Shown here piece by piece: positions 35,955 through 47,300 of a stretch of DNA of 64,000 nt. The stretch is from Prochilodus magdalenae (taxonomy: Eukaryota > Chordata > Actinopteri > Characiformes > Prochilodontidae). The stretch's first letter is position 1, and each line of letters opens with the position of its first letter. The stretch is taken from positions 285,501 through 349,500 of the forward strand of contig JAMWET010000041.1 in the NCBI GenBank assembly GCA_024036415.1. Reading direction: 5' to 3'. The notes under the pieces are model-generated. The model did no database searches. It was not told the DNA's origin and worked only from the letters and a program-made list of their open reading frames with translations. Made by a program: the position numbers and the translations under genes.

Positions 35955-38242
35955 CTCCGGTTTTCAATCCTGTGGGCGCCGCGGGCCCCCATGTGGGCCC
36001 AGACTTTAGCGCAAGGGGGGCCTAGGCCAAATTAGAATTATTATTTTTTTTTTTTTTTTTGTTACTAAGTATTTTTTCCAAGAAATAGATTAGTTCAGCA
36101 TATTTCAGCATATTCAGATAGTTCCAGTTAGTTTATTTGCAAAAATTTTGTTTAGTTTGATTATTTTTTGGGGTAGTACAGTCACAAGCGCTAGTATGAA
36201 TTGACTAGCTAGTTAGTTACGCTAATTCAGTCTGAGTGAAGCTGTTGTCTTGGTGTATTTTCATGATAAATGGTTAAAAAACAGGGTCTTTTGACAACAA
36301 AGGAGAAGCTGGACCATCTGGCAGCCACTGTTCTGTTCCTGAGAGAACTAAGCATACACTGAAACGGAGAACAATACATAGGATACCTAGCACTAGGCTT
36401 TACGTACAGGAATGAAAACGAGCGAACTCTGCGTTGTGTGTTCGGAGGTCTTGGGAATGAAGCGTTGAAGCCTGGCAGTTACGACATTTGGAGACTAAAC
36501 ACAGCGAGTATGCATCTAAACTGTGGAATTTTTTGAGAACAAGCTTAAAGAATACCAAAGCAGGAAAAAGACCCTTGAATTGGCCTGTCTGGAGACTGCT
36601 AAAAGCCAGGCCGTCTCGTGTTCGCAGCTTATAGCAAAGGCTGGAAAGCCACATACGATTGGGGACAGTTTGAGTTGTACCTGCTTGCGAAAGAGATGGT
36701 TAGCGTGATGTTGGGAGAAAAATTCAACGTGAATCTCATATCACTTTTGATAAACCTTGTGAACGACGAATAAATGAAATGGCACTGTAACCCCAGCAGC
36801 TCAGAAAGAGTTGAGAGCTTTTATCAATACAGCTGGATGAATCTACTGGGAAAATCAAATTTCCAACCTTCTTGCATTTGTGAGGTATGAGCATAACCGT
36901 GGATTTGAAGACATACTATGTAAGCCTCTACCCACCTCAAAGCTTCATTTTTGATGTTTTGAATGTGTGTCGAACGGGAATGGAGTGGTCCAAATGTGTT
37001 TAGCACTGATGGAGCAAGGGCAATGATGGGACAACGCACATCATTGCCGCGCGTGAAAGCTTTAGCACCGCTGGAGACTTCTGTCCACTGCAGTTTACAC
37101 AGAGGAATCATTAGCTGCCAAGAGAATGTCAAGAGACCTTAAAATGATGAGGCAGTGAAGATAGTTAACTTCTAGAAGCCACTCCAATCCCGTTTATTTC
37201 ATGTTCTATGCGAGGAAATGGGCAGCAGTCACGTTCAGCTTCCTTTTACATACAGGTAAGGTGGCTTTCTCGCGGCAAGGTGCTGGCTCGACTTTTTGAA
37301 TTGAGGGATGAAGTGTTGAATTTTTTATTGGGACTCAAACTTGAATTTCAGACCGCTTCACTGATTTTGAGTGGCTTGCTAAAATTGAGTTACCTCTCAG
37401 ACATTTTTACCCACTTGAATGGACTCAACCTAGCCTTCAGGCAAATCAGTGACAGCGTTTCACGTTCAAAACAAAATCGAAAGCTACATCCTAAAGATTA
37501 TGGACATGTGGACCAAGCGTGTGGAACAGTCAAAACTACGAGTCATTTGACAATCTGTCAGATTTTTCTGACAAAAGAAAATGCTTCTCTGCCGAATGCG
37601 GTTTCAAGACCGACTGTTGAGCACCTGCAAAGTTTGAAAATGCAGCTACGTGATTACTTTCCAGCTCTAGACGTTCATTTCAGCTGGATAGAAAATCCCT
37701 TTGTCGACATATGCAAGGGAGCCATCGCAAGTCTGAGTGCATCTGAGGAGGACCGCCTTATTGATCTCTCTTGTGACAGTGCTTTAAAATTTTTTTTAAA
37801 ACAAAAGCCCTTGGTAAGTTTTTGGCTTCATGCTAGGTCAGAGTACCCTGATCTTTCAGACAAGGCAGTGAGATTCCTGATGCCGTTTCCCACAACGTAT
37901 CTCTGCGAAACTGGATTTTCTATGTTGGTGGTACTCAAGACCAAATACAGGAATAGGCTTAATGTTGAGCCAGACCTCCGTTTGCAACTTTCTGCACTTC
38001 AGCCTGACATCCACCACTTGGTAGCTGGCAAACAACATCAGCCATCTCATTAGGTGAGTGACAAAAAGTGCTGTAAATGGTTAGTTTCTTTTGTTTGTGT
38101 GATTATGCAGTCAGTTTCACAAGTCACGTGGATGGTTGCACTGTATTTGGTTTTAAACGGCAATAAAAATAATCTGGGGGGCCGTAGAAAGTTTTGGGCT
38201 GGGTTAAGTGGGCCTTGGGTTGCAAAAGGTTGGGAACCCCTG
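35955..38242 (+). pseudogene. Decayed hAT transposon (copy 1)
   Basis: It is collinear with the intact hAT at 40994-43395. The left end is damaged (CTCCGGTTTTCAATC), while the right end GGTTGGGAACCCCTG is intact. Within 36.2-37.5 kb there are many small deletions and insertions that break the transposase frame, including loss of a base at the start codon. The last 0.7 kb (37560-38242) has exactly the same length as the intact copy (42713-43395) and almost the same sequence. It leaves a 281-codon open 3' part at 37208-38053 covering the C-terminal hAT dimerisation region. The 8 bases flanking each end do not match, so it is not a clean insertion today. Confidence 0.9.
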
Positions 38243-38612
38243 GTGTATGCTATAGAAATGATTCTCCCTCAGGAAAACTGGGCATAAATCAGGAGATTAA
38301 CCCTTTTATGTTAAATAACAGATGATAAATAACCCCTAAATTCGTGAGTACCTTGGTACCTAGGTACCAGCGATGTCAGTAAGAGCACTGAGTACCTAAA
38401 TACAATCCTGATGTCGACTGAACACAACTTTGATGTCAGCGAGGGCACTGAGTAGTCCAACAACAGCAACACCCTCAACAGTGACGTCATGCTTATCAAG
38501 CTTAGCTCAGCTGCCAACCGTCAGCTATGTGCATACCGTGGCCTTGCCCTGCACCTGCACCTCTGCTGTCACTTGGTGCCTGATCTCTGGATGGGAAAAC
38601 ACTCTCAGTGAT

Positions 38613-38712
38613 TGGACTTTGGAGCAATGGAAAAAGGTCATATGGTCTGATGAGTCCAGATTTACCCTATTCCAGAGCGAGGGGCGTATCAGAGTAAGAT
38701 CAGGGAAGCACT
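38613..38712 (+). mobile_element. Tc1-like transposase fragment fused to pseudo-exon 3
   Basis: Directly after the exon 3-like segment the plus strand reads EQWKKVIWSDESRFTLFQSE, the conserved region around the second catalytic block of Tc1-like transposases. Only about 100 bp remain. Confidence 0.8.
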
Positions 38713-39813
38713 AGAGGCACTAGAGTGTTATGGTTGGTCAGGTCTAGGCTCACCAACTTTACGTTTACGTTTTAGAGAGATGTGCTGTGTGTGTTAAGAT
38801 GAATGAGCAGATTAAAGAGATGGGTGTATCTATACATTTGCTATTACCTTATCTATATCTGATGCAAGAATGTAAATGTTAGCTGTAAATATCTGTAAAT
38901 GACATGTGAACTTAGCATTAGCGATTTGACTACCATGTAGCTCGTTTCACCTGAAGACTGGTGAGGGGAAAACTCTTTTCTGAGTTTTGCTCAGATAGAC
39001 TTGCGTTGTTTGAAGCTGGTCAAACTTCTCTTTCATGATGTATGTAGAGTTGAAGAGCTGACCCCAAGCATCTCGAGAATCATTGGGCAGAGTTCACATA
39101 AACTACTAGACATGCTGACGAGTCAAACAATCAACTCTTTTGGAACGGGCACCCCATCACTACCGCAGAGACGAGAGGGAACCTTAGGCTGGCTACAGTC
39201 AGGACGTTTCATGTGGGTTTGTGTCATTGCTTAAACCCTTACTGTAAAATGAAGCAGTGCAGAAGCCTACAGTGGTGTAAATGCATCCTTCAGACTCCAA
39301 AATCCCTGTGACATGTGACCATATTTAAGATCCTCTAAAAGTTCTCTGTTAGCTTAATGCTAACCTAAGTATTCTGGCTCACAGCCTGATCCAACTGATC
39401 AGTATTTTTATGGGGCACTTAGCTTCTGGGTTAACTCCCTTTGCCTAGTTCAAAGACCACCTCAACAGCAAACCTAAGAAGCACAGTTGGTGTTGTAGTA
39501 CTTGAGACTGGGCTTGGTCTAGAGTCTGTAAACAACTGGTCTCGGCCTCATCTTGGAATTATATTCATGTTGGAATCAAAAAAGACATTTTAGGCCAAAA
39601 GTTCATCGTTCAGAAACCAGCCCCAGACAGCAGTGTATTTAAGGCCATTTCATGTCATAGCTTCCTTTAAGCTATAGGCTTTAGAGACATGAAGCATCTG
39701 ACATCTGGTTCTAATTCTGACTCTGTAAGTTTCCCCAGAATGTTAATAACAGGGCTGTTCAGAAATGCGTACTGTGGGCTCCCTCCGGACCAGTATATCT
39801 GTGCTTCTCTCCA
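38713..39813. other. Remnant intron 3 of the trypsin pseudogene
   Basis: This sequence separates the exon 3-like and exon 4-like pieces. I recognise no gene and no clear transposon in it. Confidence 0.5.
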
Positions 39814-40144
39814 AACTTCCCTTCCACTCTGACCTGGAGGTCCCAGTCCTGAGTGACAGCGCTTGCAGAAATGGGTGTACTTTTTAAATCATCTCCAGCT
39901 TGTTCTGTGCTGGCTTCATACAGGAAGCCAAAGACTCAGATACAGGTTAATGAGAGCATTCCAAGCACAACCGGGAACACCGCTTTTTTCAGTTTGCTCA
40001 TCACCATAGTAATATTGTACAGTTTCTTTTTTATTGTACATTGTACATGTTATTGTACATGTTCTAGCTTTATCAAACCTTAATGCCGATTCATCACAAC
40101 GTGGATCAACACAGTTTGTCTTCAAATAGCCTAAAACACACCAA

Positions 40145-40287
40145 CCGATATCCTTTTATTATCCCGCAGGGGACATTTGCATCATTACAGCAGAATATAC
40201 AGTAAACAGATACAGAGCAAGAGGTAGACTAAAGTGCAAAAATATCTAAATCTATCTATATCTAATATATATATATATATATATATA

Positions 40288-40363
<76 letters not shown>

Positions 40364-40985
40364 TAGATTTATTTATTATTTGTAATTTATTATATTTTGT
40401 CTTTTGTATAACTTTGCACTTTTTTTTCATACAGTTACTGAAAGATATATATACACAGGTATTTTATAGATATTGCACAGTTACTCTCTCTTATACCAGG
40501 CATAGGCATATGCAGCCAAATATACATAGGCAGCCAAAGTACCTGCATTATAGTGATGTTGGCAGTCAGTACGTATACAGGTGGTACACAGGTGATGAGG
40601 CCCAGCAGCAAATATGGCACAATAACTAAGTCCCATTGAAAATATAGATAGAAATGGTTCTGTATAGTGTGCTACAGTAGTGAGTGTCTGATGCTCTGCT
40701 TTGGGAGGTCCCGGTTGTAGAGCAGTTGGGTGAAAAGAGCTGCGGTACCTCGCCTTAACACACCACAGTTGGAGGAGCCAGGAGTCTCTTGTGGTGGGTG
40801 GGAGGTGTTCTCCTTTATGGATGCCAGACTGGCAAACATTCTCCTCTCCCCAACTACCTCCACTGAGTCCAACGCACAGTCCAGAACCGAACTTTCCTTC
40901 CTGATCAGCTTCTCCAGTTTCTTGCTATCTGCAGTCGTGATGTTAGTATAAGCTTTCACTGGTACAGAAATTATTCAAATCAATT
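40145..40985 (-). mobile_element. L2-like LINE 3' remnant
   Basis: The minus strand from 40959 reads KKLEKLIRKESSVLDCALDS and VVGERRMFASLASIKENTSH, the post-reverse-transcriptase segment of L2/Rex-type fish LINEs. A 3' region ends near TTTTATTATCCCGCAGGGGA. The 5' part is missing. The hAT element starts 9 bp beyond it, separated only by the target duplication. Confidence 0.7.
40266..40360. repeat. AT microsatellite followed by poly-T
   Basis: This is an alternating AT run ending in about 25 T, inside the LINE remnant. Confidence 0.95.
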
Positions 40986-40993
40986 CTCTACAC

Positions 40994-43395
40994 CAGTGGT
41001 TTTCAACCTGTGGGCCGCGGCCCCCCAGTGGGCCGCAGACGTAGCGCAAGGGGGCCGTAGGCCAAAATTATTATTATTATTTTTTTTTTTTTTTGTTATT
41101 ATTAAGTATTTTTTCTCCAAGAAATAGATTAGTTCAGCATATTTCAGCATATTTCAGATAGTTCAGCATATTTAGTTAGTTTATTTGCAAAACGTGTTTA
41201 GTTTGAGTTTTTTTTTTGGCGTAGTACAGTCACATGACACGCAGCGCTAGCTAGTGAATTGACTAGCTAGTTAGTTAGCTAATTCAGTCTGAGTGAAGCT
41301 GTTGTCTTGTGTACGCATCATGGATAAATGGTTAAAAACAGGGTCTTTGACAACAAAGGACCCTGAAGCTGGACCATCTACAAGTGAAGCAGCCACTGTA
41401 TCTGTTCCTGAGAGAACCAAGCATAAACTGAAACGGAGAAAATACAGCAGTGAGTACCTAGCACTAGGCTTTACGTGCACAGGAACAGAAAACGAGCCGC
41501 TACCACTCTGCGTTGTGTGTTCGGAGGTCTTGGCGAATGAAGCGTTGAAGCCAACCAAGTTACGTCGACATTTGGAGACTAAACACAGCGAGTATGCATC
41601 TAAACCTGTGGAATTTTTTGAGAACAAGCTTAAAGAATACCAAAGCAGGAAAAAGACCCTTGAATTGGCCTGCTCTGGAACCGATAATGCTAAAGCTGTT
41701 GAGGCGTCCTACCGTGTTGCGCAGCTTATAGCAAAGGCTGGAAAGCCACATACGATTGGGGAGAGTTTGATTTTACCTGCTGCGAAAGAGATGGTTAGCG
41801 TGATGTTGGGAGAAAAACCCTGCAAGCAACTGAATCTCATATCACTTTCTGATAACACAGTTGAACGACGAATAAATGAAATGGCACATGATGTAACCCA
41901 GCAGCTTATAAAGAGAGTTCGAGAGAGTCGCTTTTATGCAATACAACTGGATGAATCTACTGACATTGCAAATCTTTCCAACCTTCTTGCATTTGTGAGG
42001 TATGAGCATAACCGTGAAATATTTGAAGACATACTATTTTGTAAGCCTCTACCCACCAAGACAACTGCTGAAGCTATTTTTGATGTTTTGAATGCATTTA
42101 TTGTGTCGAACGGAATTGAGTGGTCCAAATGTGTGGGAGTTAGCACTGATGGAGCAAGGGCAATGATGGGACAACGCAGCGGAGTCATTGCGCGCGTGAA
42201 AGCTGTAGCACCGCTGGCGACTTCTGTCCACTGCAGTTTACACAGAGAAGCATTAGCTGCCAAGAGAATGTCAAGAGACCTTAAAATTGTGCTGGATGAG
42301 GCAGTGAAGATAGTTAACTTCATTAAGAGTCGGCCACTCCAATCCCGTTTATTTCGTGTTCTATGCGAGGAAATGGGCAGCAGTCACGTTCAGCTTCTTT
42401 TACATACTGAGGTAAGGTGGCTTTCTCGCGGCAAGGTGCTGGCTCGACTTTTTGAATTGAGGGATGAAGTAAGAATTTTTTTATTGGACTCAAACTTTGA
42501 ACTTTCAGACCGCTTCACTGATTTTGAGTGGCTTGCTAAATTGAGTTACCTCTCAGACATTTTTACCCACTTGAATGGACTCAACCTTAGCCTTCAAGGC
42601 AAATCAGTGACAGCGTTTCACGTTCAAAACAAAATCGAAGCTACAATAAAGAAGCTGGACATGTGGACCAAGCGTGTGGAACAGTCAAACTACGAGTCAT
42701 TTGACAATCTGTCAGATTTTCTGACAAAAGAAAATGCTTCTCTGCCGAATGCGGTTTCAAGACCGATTGTTGAGCACCTGCAAAGTTTGAAAATGCAGCT
42801 ACGTGATTACTTTCCAGCTCTAGACGTTCATTTCAGCTGGATAGAAAATCCCTTTGTCGACATATGCCAGGGAGCCATCGCAAGTCTGAGTGCATCTGAG
42901 GAGGACCGCCTTATTGATCTCTCTTGTGACAGTGCTTTAAAATTTATTTTTTCACAAAAGCCCTTGGTAAGTTTTTGGCTTCATGCTAGGTCAGAGTACC
43001 CTGATCTTTCAGACAAGGCAGTGAGATTCCTGATGCCGTTTCCCACAACGTATCTCTGCGAAACTGGATTTTCTATGTTGGTGGTACTCAAGACCAAATA
43101 CAGGAATAGGCTTAATGTTGAGCCAGACCTCCGTTTGCAACTTTCTGCACTTCAGCCTGACATCCACCACTTGGTAGCTGGCAAACAACATCAGCCATCT
43201 CATTAGGTGAGTGACAAAAAGTGCTGTAAATGGTTAGTTTCTTTTGTTTGTGTGATTATGCAGTCAGTTTCACAAGTCACGTGGATGGTTGCACTGTATT
43301 TGGTTTTAAACGGCAATAAAAATAATCTGGGGGGCCGTAGAAAGTTTTGGGCTGGGTTAAGTGGGCCTTGGGTTGCAAAAGGTTGGGAACCCCTG
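40994..43395 (+). mobile_element. Full-length hAT transposon with perfect 8-bp target duplication
   Basis: The element is 2402 bp. Its ends are CAGTGGTTTTCAACC and, inverted, CAGGGGTTCCCAACC (12 of 15 match). The flanking octamers at 40986-40993 and 43396-43403 are both CTCTACAC, the exact 8-bp duplication expected of hAT insertion. It encodes one long uninterrupted transposase (41320-43206). It sits in what was the last intron of a trypsin pseudogene. Intact ends, an intact frame and a perfect duplication argue for recent insertion. Confidence 0.96.
41320..43206 (+). CDS. hAT transposase with BED-type zinc finger
   Basis: 628 residues from ATG at 41320 (MDKWLKTGSL). An in-frame GTG at 41293 is not needed as a start. 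The N-terminus carries a BED-like finger with C64, C67, H84 and H89. The RNase H-like core shows LDESTD (Asp211) and VSTDGARAM (Asp277). The C-terminal hAT dimerisation region runs from about LVSFWLHARSEYPDLS to FPTTYLCETGFSML, where Glu581 is the likely third catalytic acid. The protein resembles the transposases from which ZBED5/FAM200/SCAND3-type host genes arose. It would bind the element ends and cut and paste DNA in the nucleus. A host-domesticated role is unlikely because it still lies between its own inverted repeats. Confidence 0.93.
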   Translation: MDKWLKTGSLTTKDPEAGPSTSEAATVSVPERTKHKLKRRKYSSEYLALGFTCTGTENEPLPLCVVCSEVLANEALKPTKLRRHLETKHSEYASKPVEFFENKLKEYQSRKKTLELACSGTDNAKAVEASYRVAQLIAKAGKPHTIGESLILPAAKEMVSVMLGEKPCKQLNLISLSDNTVERRINEMAHDVTQQLIKRVRESRFYAIQLDESTDIANLSNLLAFVRYEHNREIFEDILFCKPLPTKTTAEAIFDVLNAFIVSNGIEWSKCVGVSTDGARAMMGQRSGVIARVKAVAPLATSVHCSLHREALAAKRMSRDLKIVLDEAVKIVNFIKSRPLQSRLFRVLCEEMGSSHVQLLLHTEVRWLSRGKVLARLFELRDEVRIFLLDSNFELSDRFTDFEWLAKLSYLSDIFTHLNGLNLSLQGKSVTAFHVQNKIEATIKKLDMWTKRVEQSNYESFDNLSDFLTKENASLPNAVSRPIVEHLQSLKMQLRDYFPALDVHFSWIENPFVDICQGAIASLSASEEDRLIDLSCDSALKFIFSQKPLVSFWLHARSEYPDLSDKAVRFLMPFPTTYLCETGFSMLVVLKTKYRNRLNVEPDLRLQLSALQPDIHHLVAGKQHQPSH

Positions 43396-43880
43396 CTCTA
43401 CACATCTATGCATATCACATTAACTCTTAAAACAGGCCGTAAAATGTCTCCTAACTCATTCAAACAAGTGATGATACTACTGAGAGCGCTGATTTTATGC
43501 TTTCAGCTGGTTAAAAAATAGTTGGTTTCGGGGATTCAAAATTGAACTATGTTTTACCATCAATAATATATAAAATAATAAAATAAATAATATAGTAACA
43601 TTTAAAGTGTATAGCCAAAGGATATACTATTTTAAAATGGTTGATAAACAGAAGATATCGAAGAACATAATTTTTTTCTTACTAATAAATAAACCCCTTT
43701 TCTTTTCCTCTCTGGGGAGATTCTGGCAGCCCGGTCATGTGCAGCTCGGTCATGTGCAGCTCCTAGGGTCATGACTGTGCCCTAAACAGTAAACCTGGTG
43801 AACCTGGCATCTACACCAAAATCTGCAATTTCTGTGCCTGGATCTACAACCCCATAAGCAACAACAAGATCTGTCAGCTG

Positions 43881-44347
43881 TAGGATTTTGTGCCAGAGCT
43901 CAGCCATTTCCTAAATATCTGAGAAAAACTATTAAAAACTGCTGAATGAAAGAAGGGTGATGTGCATGAACGTGTCATTCCATGATTGTGCTTTTTGGAG
44001 GAGCAAATAAAAATAAATAAACTAGACCATTTGTAGGGCCACACTTCAAAACGAATAAGTGAAAAGAACACAACTTAAACGTGATATACTTTTTTACAGA
44101 ACACTCCTCTCTTATCAAAACAGAGTTTAATCATGTTCCAGAGGAGAGCAAATAATGTTTATCACAAGGCCACATTACTGCAAATACTGTACATACCAAC
44201 CAAGAAGGCCCTGTACTGTATAAAGTTGAAACTTTATAAGAAACTGGGAAAAAATAAGCTTTTTTTGTTTATTAAATTTAAATTATACTAAACCAACAGT
44301 TATATGCAAAGATTTGAGTGCCCCAGTCAGATGACATGTTCAGGTTA
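43881..44347. other. Gap between trypsin pseudogene and 20-bp array
   Basis: Low-complexity AT-rich sequence with no gene or recognisable repeat. Confidence 0.5.
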
Positions 44348-47300
44348 CATATGAGAGAAACATTGGAGAAACGCTGAACATATTGGAGAACATTGAACAC
44401 ACTGGAGAAACACTGAACACAATGGACAACATTGAACACACTGGAAAACACTGAACACACTGAAGAAACACTGAACATAATGGACAACATTGAACATACT
44501 GGAGAACATTGAACATATTGGAGAAACATTGAACACAATGGAGAACCTTGAACATACTGGAGAAACACTGAACACACTGGAGACACATTGAACATATGGG
44601 AGAGACATTGAACACACTGGAGAAACACTGAACACACTGGAGAAACATTGAACACACTGGAGACACATTGAACACACTGGAGACACATTGAACACACTGG
44701 AGAACATTAAACACACTGCAGAAACACTGAACACACTGGAGGAACACTGAACACACTGGAGAACATTAAACACACTGGAGAAACATTGAACACACTGGAG
44801 AAACATTGAACACACTGGAGAAACATTGAACACACTGGAGGAACACTGAACACAATGGAGAAACACTGAACACACTGGAGAACATTAAACACACTGGAGA
44901 AACATTGAACACACTGGAGAAACATTGAACACACTGGAGGAACACTGAACACAATGGAGAAACACTGAACACACTGGAGAAACATTGAACACACTGGAGA
45001 AACACTGAACACACGGGAGAAACATCGAACACACTGGAGAAATATGAAACACACTAGAGAAACATTGAACACACTGGAGAACATTGAACACACTGAAGAA
45101 ACATTGAACACACTGGAGGAACACTGAACACAATGGAGAAACACTGAACACACTGGAGAAACATTGAACACACTGGAGAAACATTGAACACACTGGAGAA
45201 ACATTGAACACACTGGAGAAACACTGAGCACACTGGAGAAACACTAAACACACTGGAGAAACATTGAACACACTGGAGAAACATTGAACACACTGGAGGA
45301 ACACTGAACACAATGGAGAAACACTGAACACACTGGAGAAACATTGAACACACTGGAGAAACATTGAACACACTGGAGAAACATTGAACACACTGGAGAA
45401 ACACTGAACACACTGGAGAAACACTGAACACACTGGAGAAACACTGAACACACTGGAGAAACATTGAACACACTGGAGAAACATTGAACACACTGGAGAA
45501 ACACTGAACACACTGGAGGAACACTGAACACACTGGAGACACATTGAACATATGGGAGAGACATTGAACACACTGGAGAAACACTGAACACACTGGAGAA
45601 ACATTGAACACACTGGAGACACATTGAACACACTGGAGAACATTAAACACACTGCAGAAACACTGAACACACTGGAGGAACACTGAACACACTGGAGAAC
45701 ATTAAACACACTGGAGAAACATTGAACACACTGGAGAAACACTGAACACACTGGAGGAACACTGAACACAATGGAGAAACACTGAGCACACTGGAGAAAC
45801 ACTGAACACACTGGAGAAACACTGAACACACTGGAGAAACATTGAACACACTGGAGAACATTGAACACACTGGAGAAACACTGAACACACTGGAGGAACA
45901 CTGAACACACTGGAGACACATTGAACATATGGGAGAGACATTGAACACACTGGAGAAACACTGAACACACTGGAGAAACATTGAACACACTGGAGAAACA
46001 TTGAACACACTGGAGAAACATTGAACACACTGGAGACACATTGAACACACTGGAGAACATTAAACACACTGCAGAAACACTGAACACACTGGAGGAACAC
46101 TGAACACACTGGAGAACATTAAACACACTGGAGAACATTAAACACACTGGAGAAACATTGAACACACTGGAGAAACATTGAACACACTGGAGGAACACTG
46201 AACACAATGGAGAAACACTGAACACACTGGAGGAACACTGAACACAATGGAGAAACACTGAACACACTGGAGAAACATTGAACACACTGGAGAAACATTG
46301 AACACACTGGAGAAACACTGAGCACACTGGAGAAACATTGAACATATTGAAGAAACACTGAACACACTGGAGACACATTGAACACACTGGAGAAACACTG
46401 AACACACGGGAGAAACATTGAACACACTGGAAAAACATTGAACACACTAGAGAAACATTGAACATATTGGAGAAACATTGAACACACTGGAGAAACACTG
46501 AACACACTAGAGAAACATTGAACACACTGGAGAACATTGAACATATTGGAGAAACATTGAACACACTGGAGAAACACTGAACACACTGGAGAAACACTGA
46601 ACACACTGGAGAAACATTGAACACACTGGAGAAACATTGAACACACTGGAGAATCATTGAACACACTGGAGAAACACTGAACACACTGGAGACACATTGA
46701 ACACAATGGAGAAACATTGAACACACTGGAGAAACATTGAACACAATGGAGAAACACTGAACACACTGGAGAAACACTGAACACACTGGAGACACATTGA
46801 ACACAATGGAGAACATTGAACACACTGGAGAAACACTGAACACACTGGAGACACATTGAACACAATGGAGAACACTGAACACACTGGAGAAACACTGAAC
46901 ACAATGGAGACACATTGAACACACTGGAGAAACACTGAACACACTGGAGACACATTGAACACAATGGAGAACACTGAACAGACTGGAGAAACACTGAACA
47001 CAATGGAGACACATTGAACACAATGAAGAACATTGAACACACTGGAGAAACACTGAACACACTGGAGACACACTGAACACACTGGAGACACACTGAACAC
47101 ACTGGAGAAACACTGAGCACACTGGAGAAACACTGAACACACTGGAGAAACATTGAACACACTGGAGACACACTGAACACACTGGAGAAACACTGAGCAG
47201 ACTGGAGAAACACTGAACACACTGGAGAAACATTGAACACAATGAAGAACATTGAACACTGGAGAAACACTGAGCACACTGGAGAAACACTGAACACACT

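Larger units (their letters stand above)
38366..43880 (+). pseudogene. Trypsin pseudogene split by transposons
   Basis: Three pieces match the intact trypsin genes in order and strand. Piece 1 (about 38415-38612) matches exon 3: it retains GAGGGCACTGAG, a TCATGCTTATCAAGCTTAGC block and GATCTCTGGATGGG, but has an in-frame stop and a deletion. A weaker echo of the same exon begins at 38366. Piece 2 (about 39814-39945) matches exon 4, with TTCCACTCTGACCTGG and CTTGCAGAAA before a GT, and is frameshifted. Piece 3 (43716-about 43870) matches exon 5: it starts GDSGSPV, has a 15-bp tandem duplication and a TAG, then PGIYTKICNF. Exons 1 and 2 were not found. The gap between pieces 2 and 3 holds a LINE tail and an intact hAT element. 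It cannot make trypsin. Confidence 0.88.

Noticed and set aside
41293..43206. Host-domesticated ZBED/FAM200-type gene
   Set aside because: The frame is still enclosed by matching terminal repeats and a perfect 8-bp target duplication, so it is best read as a transposon.
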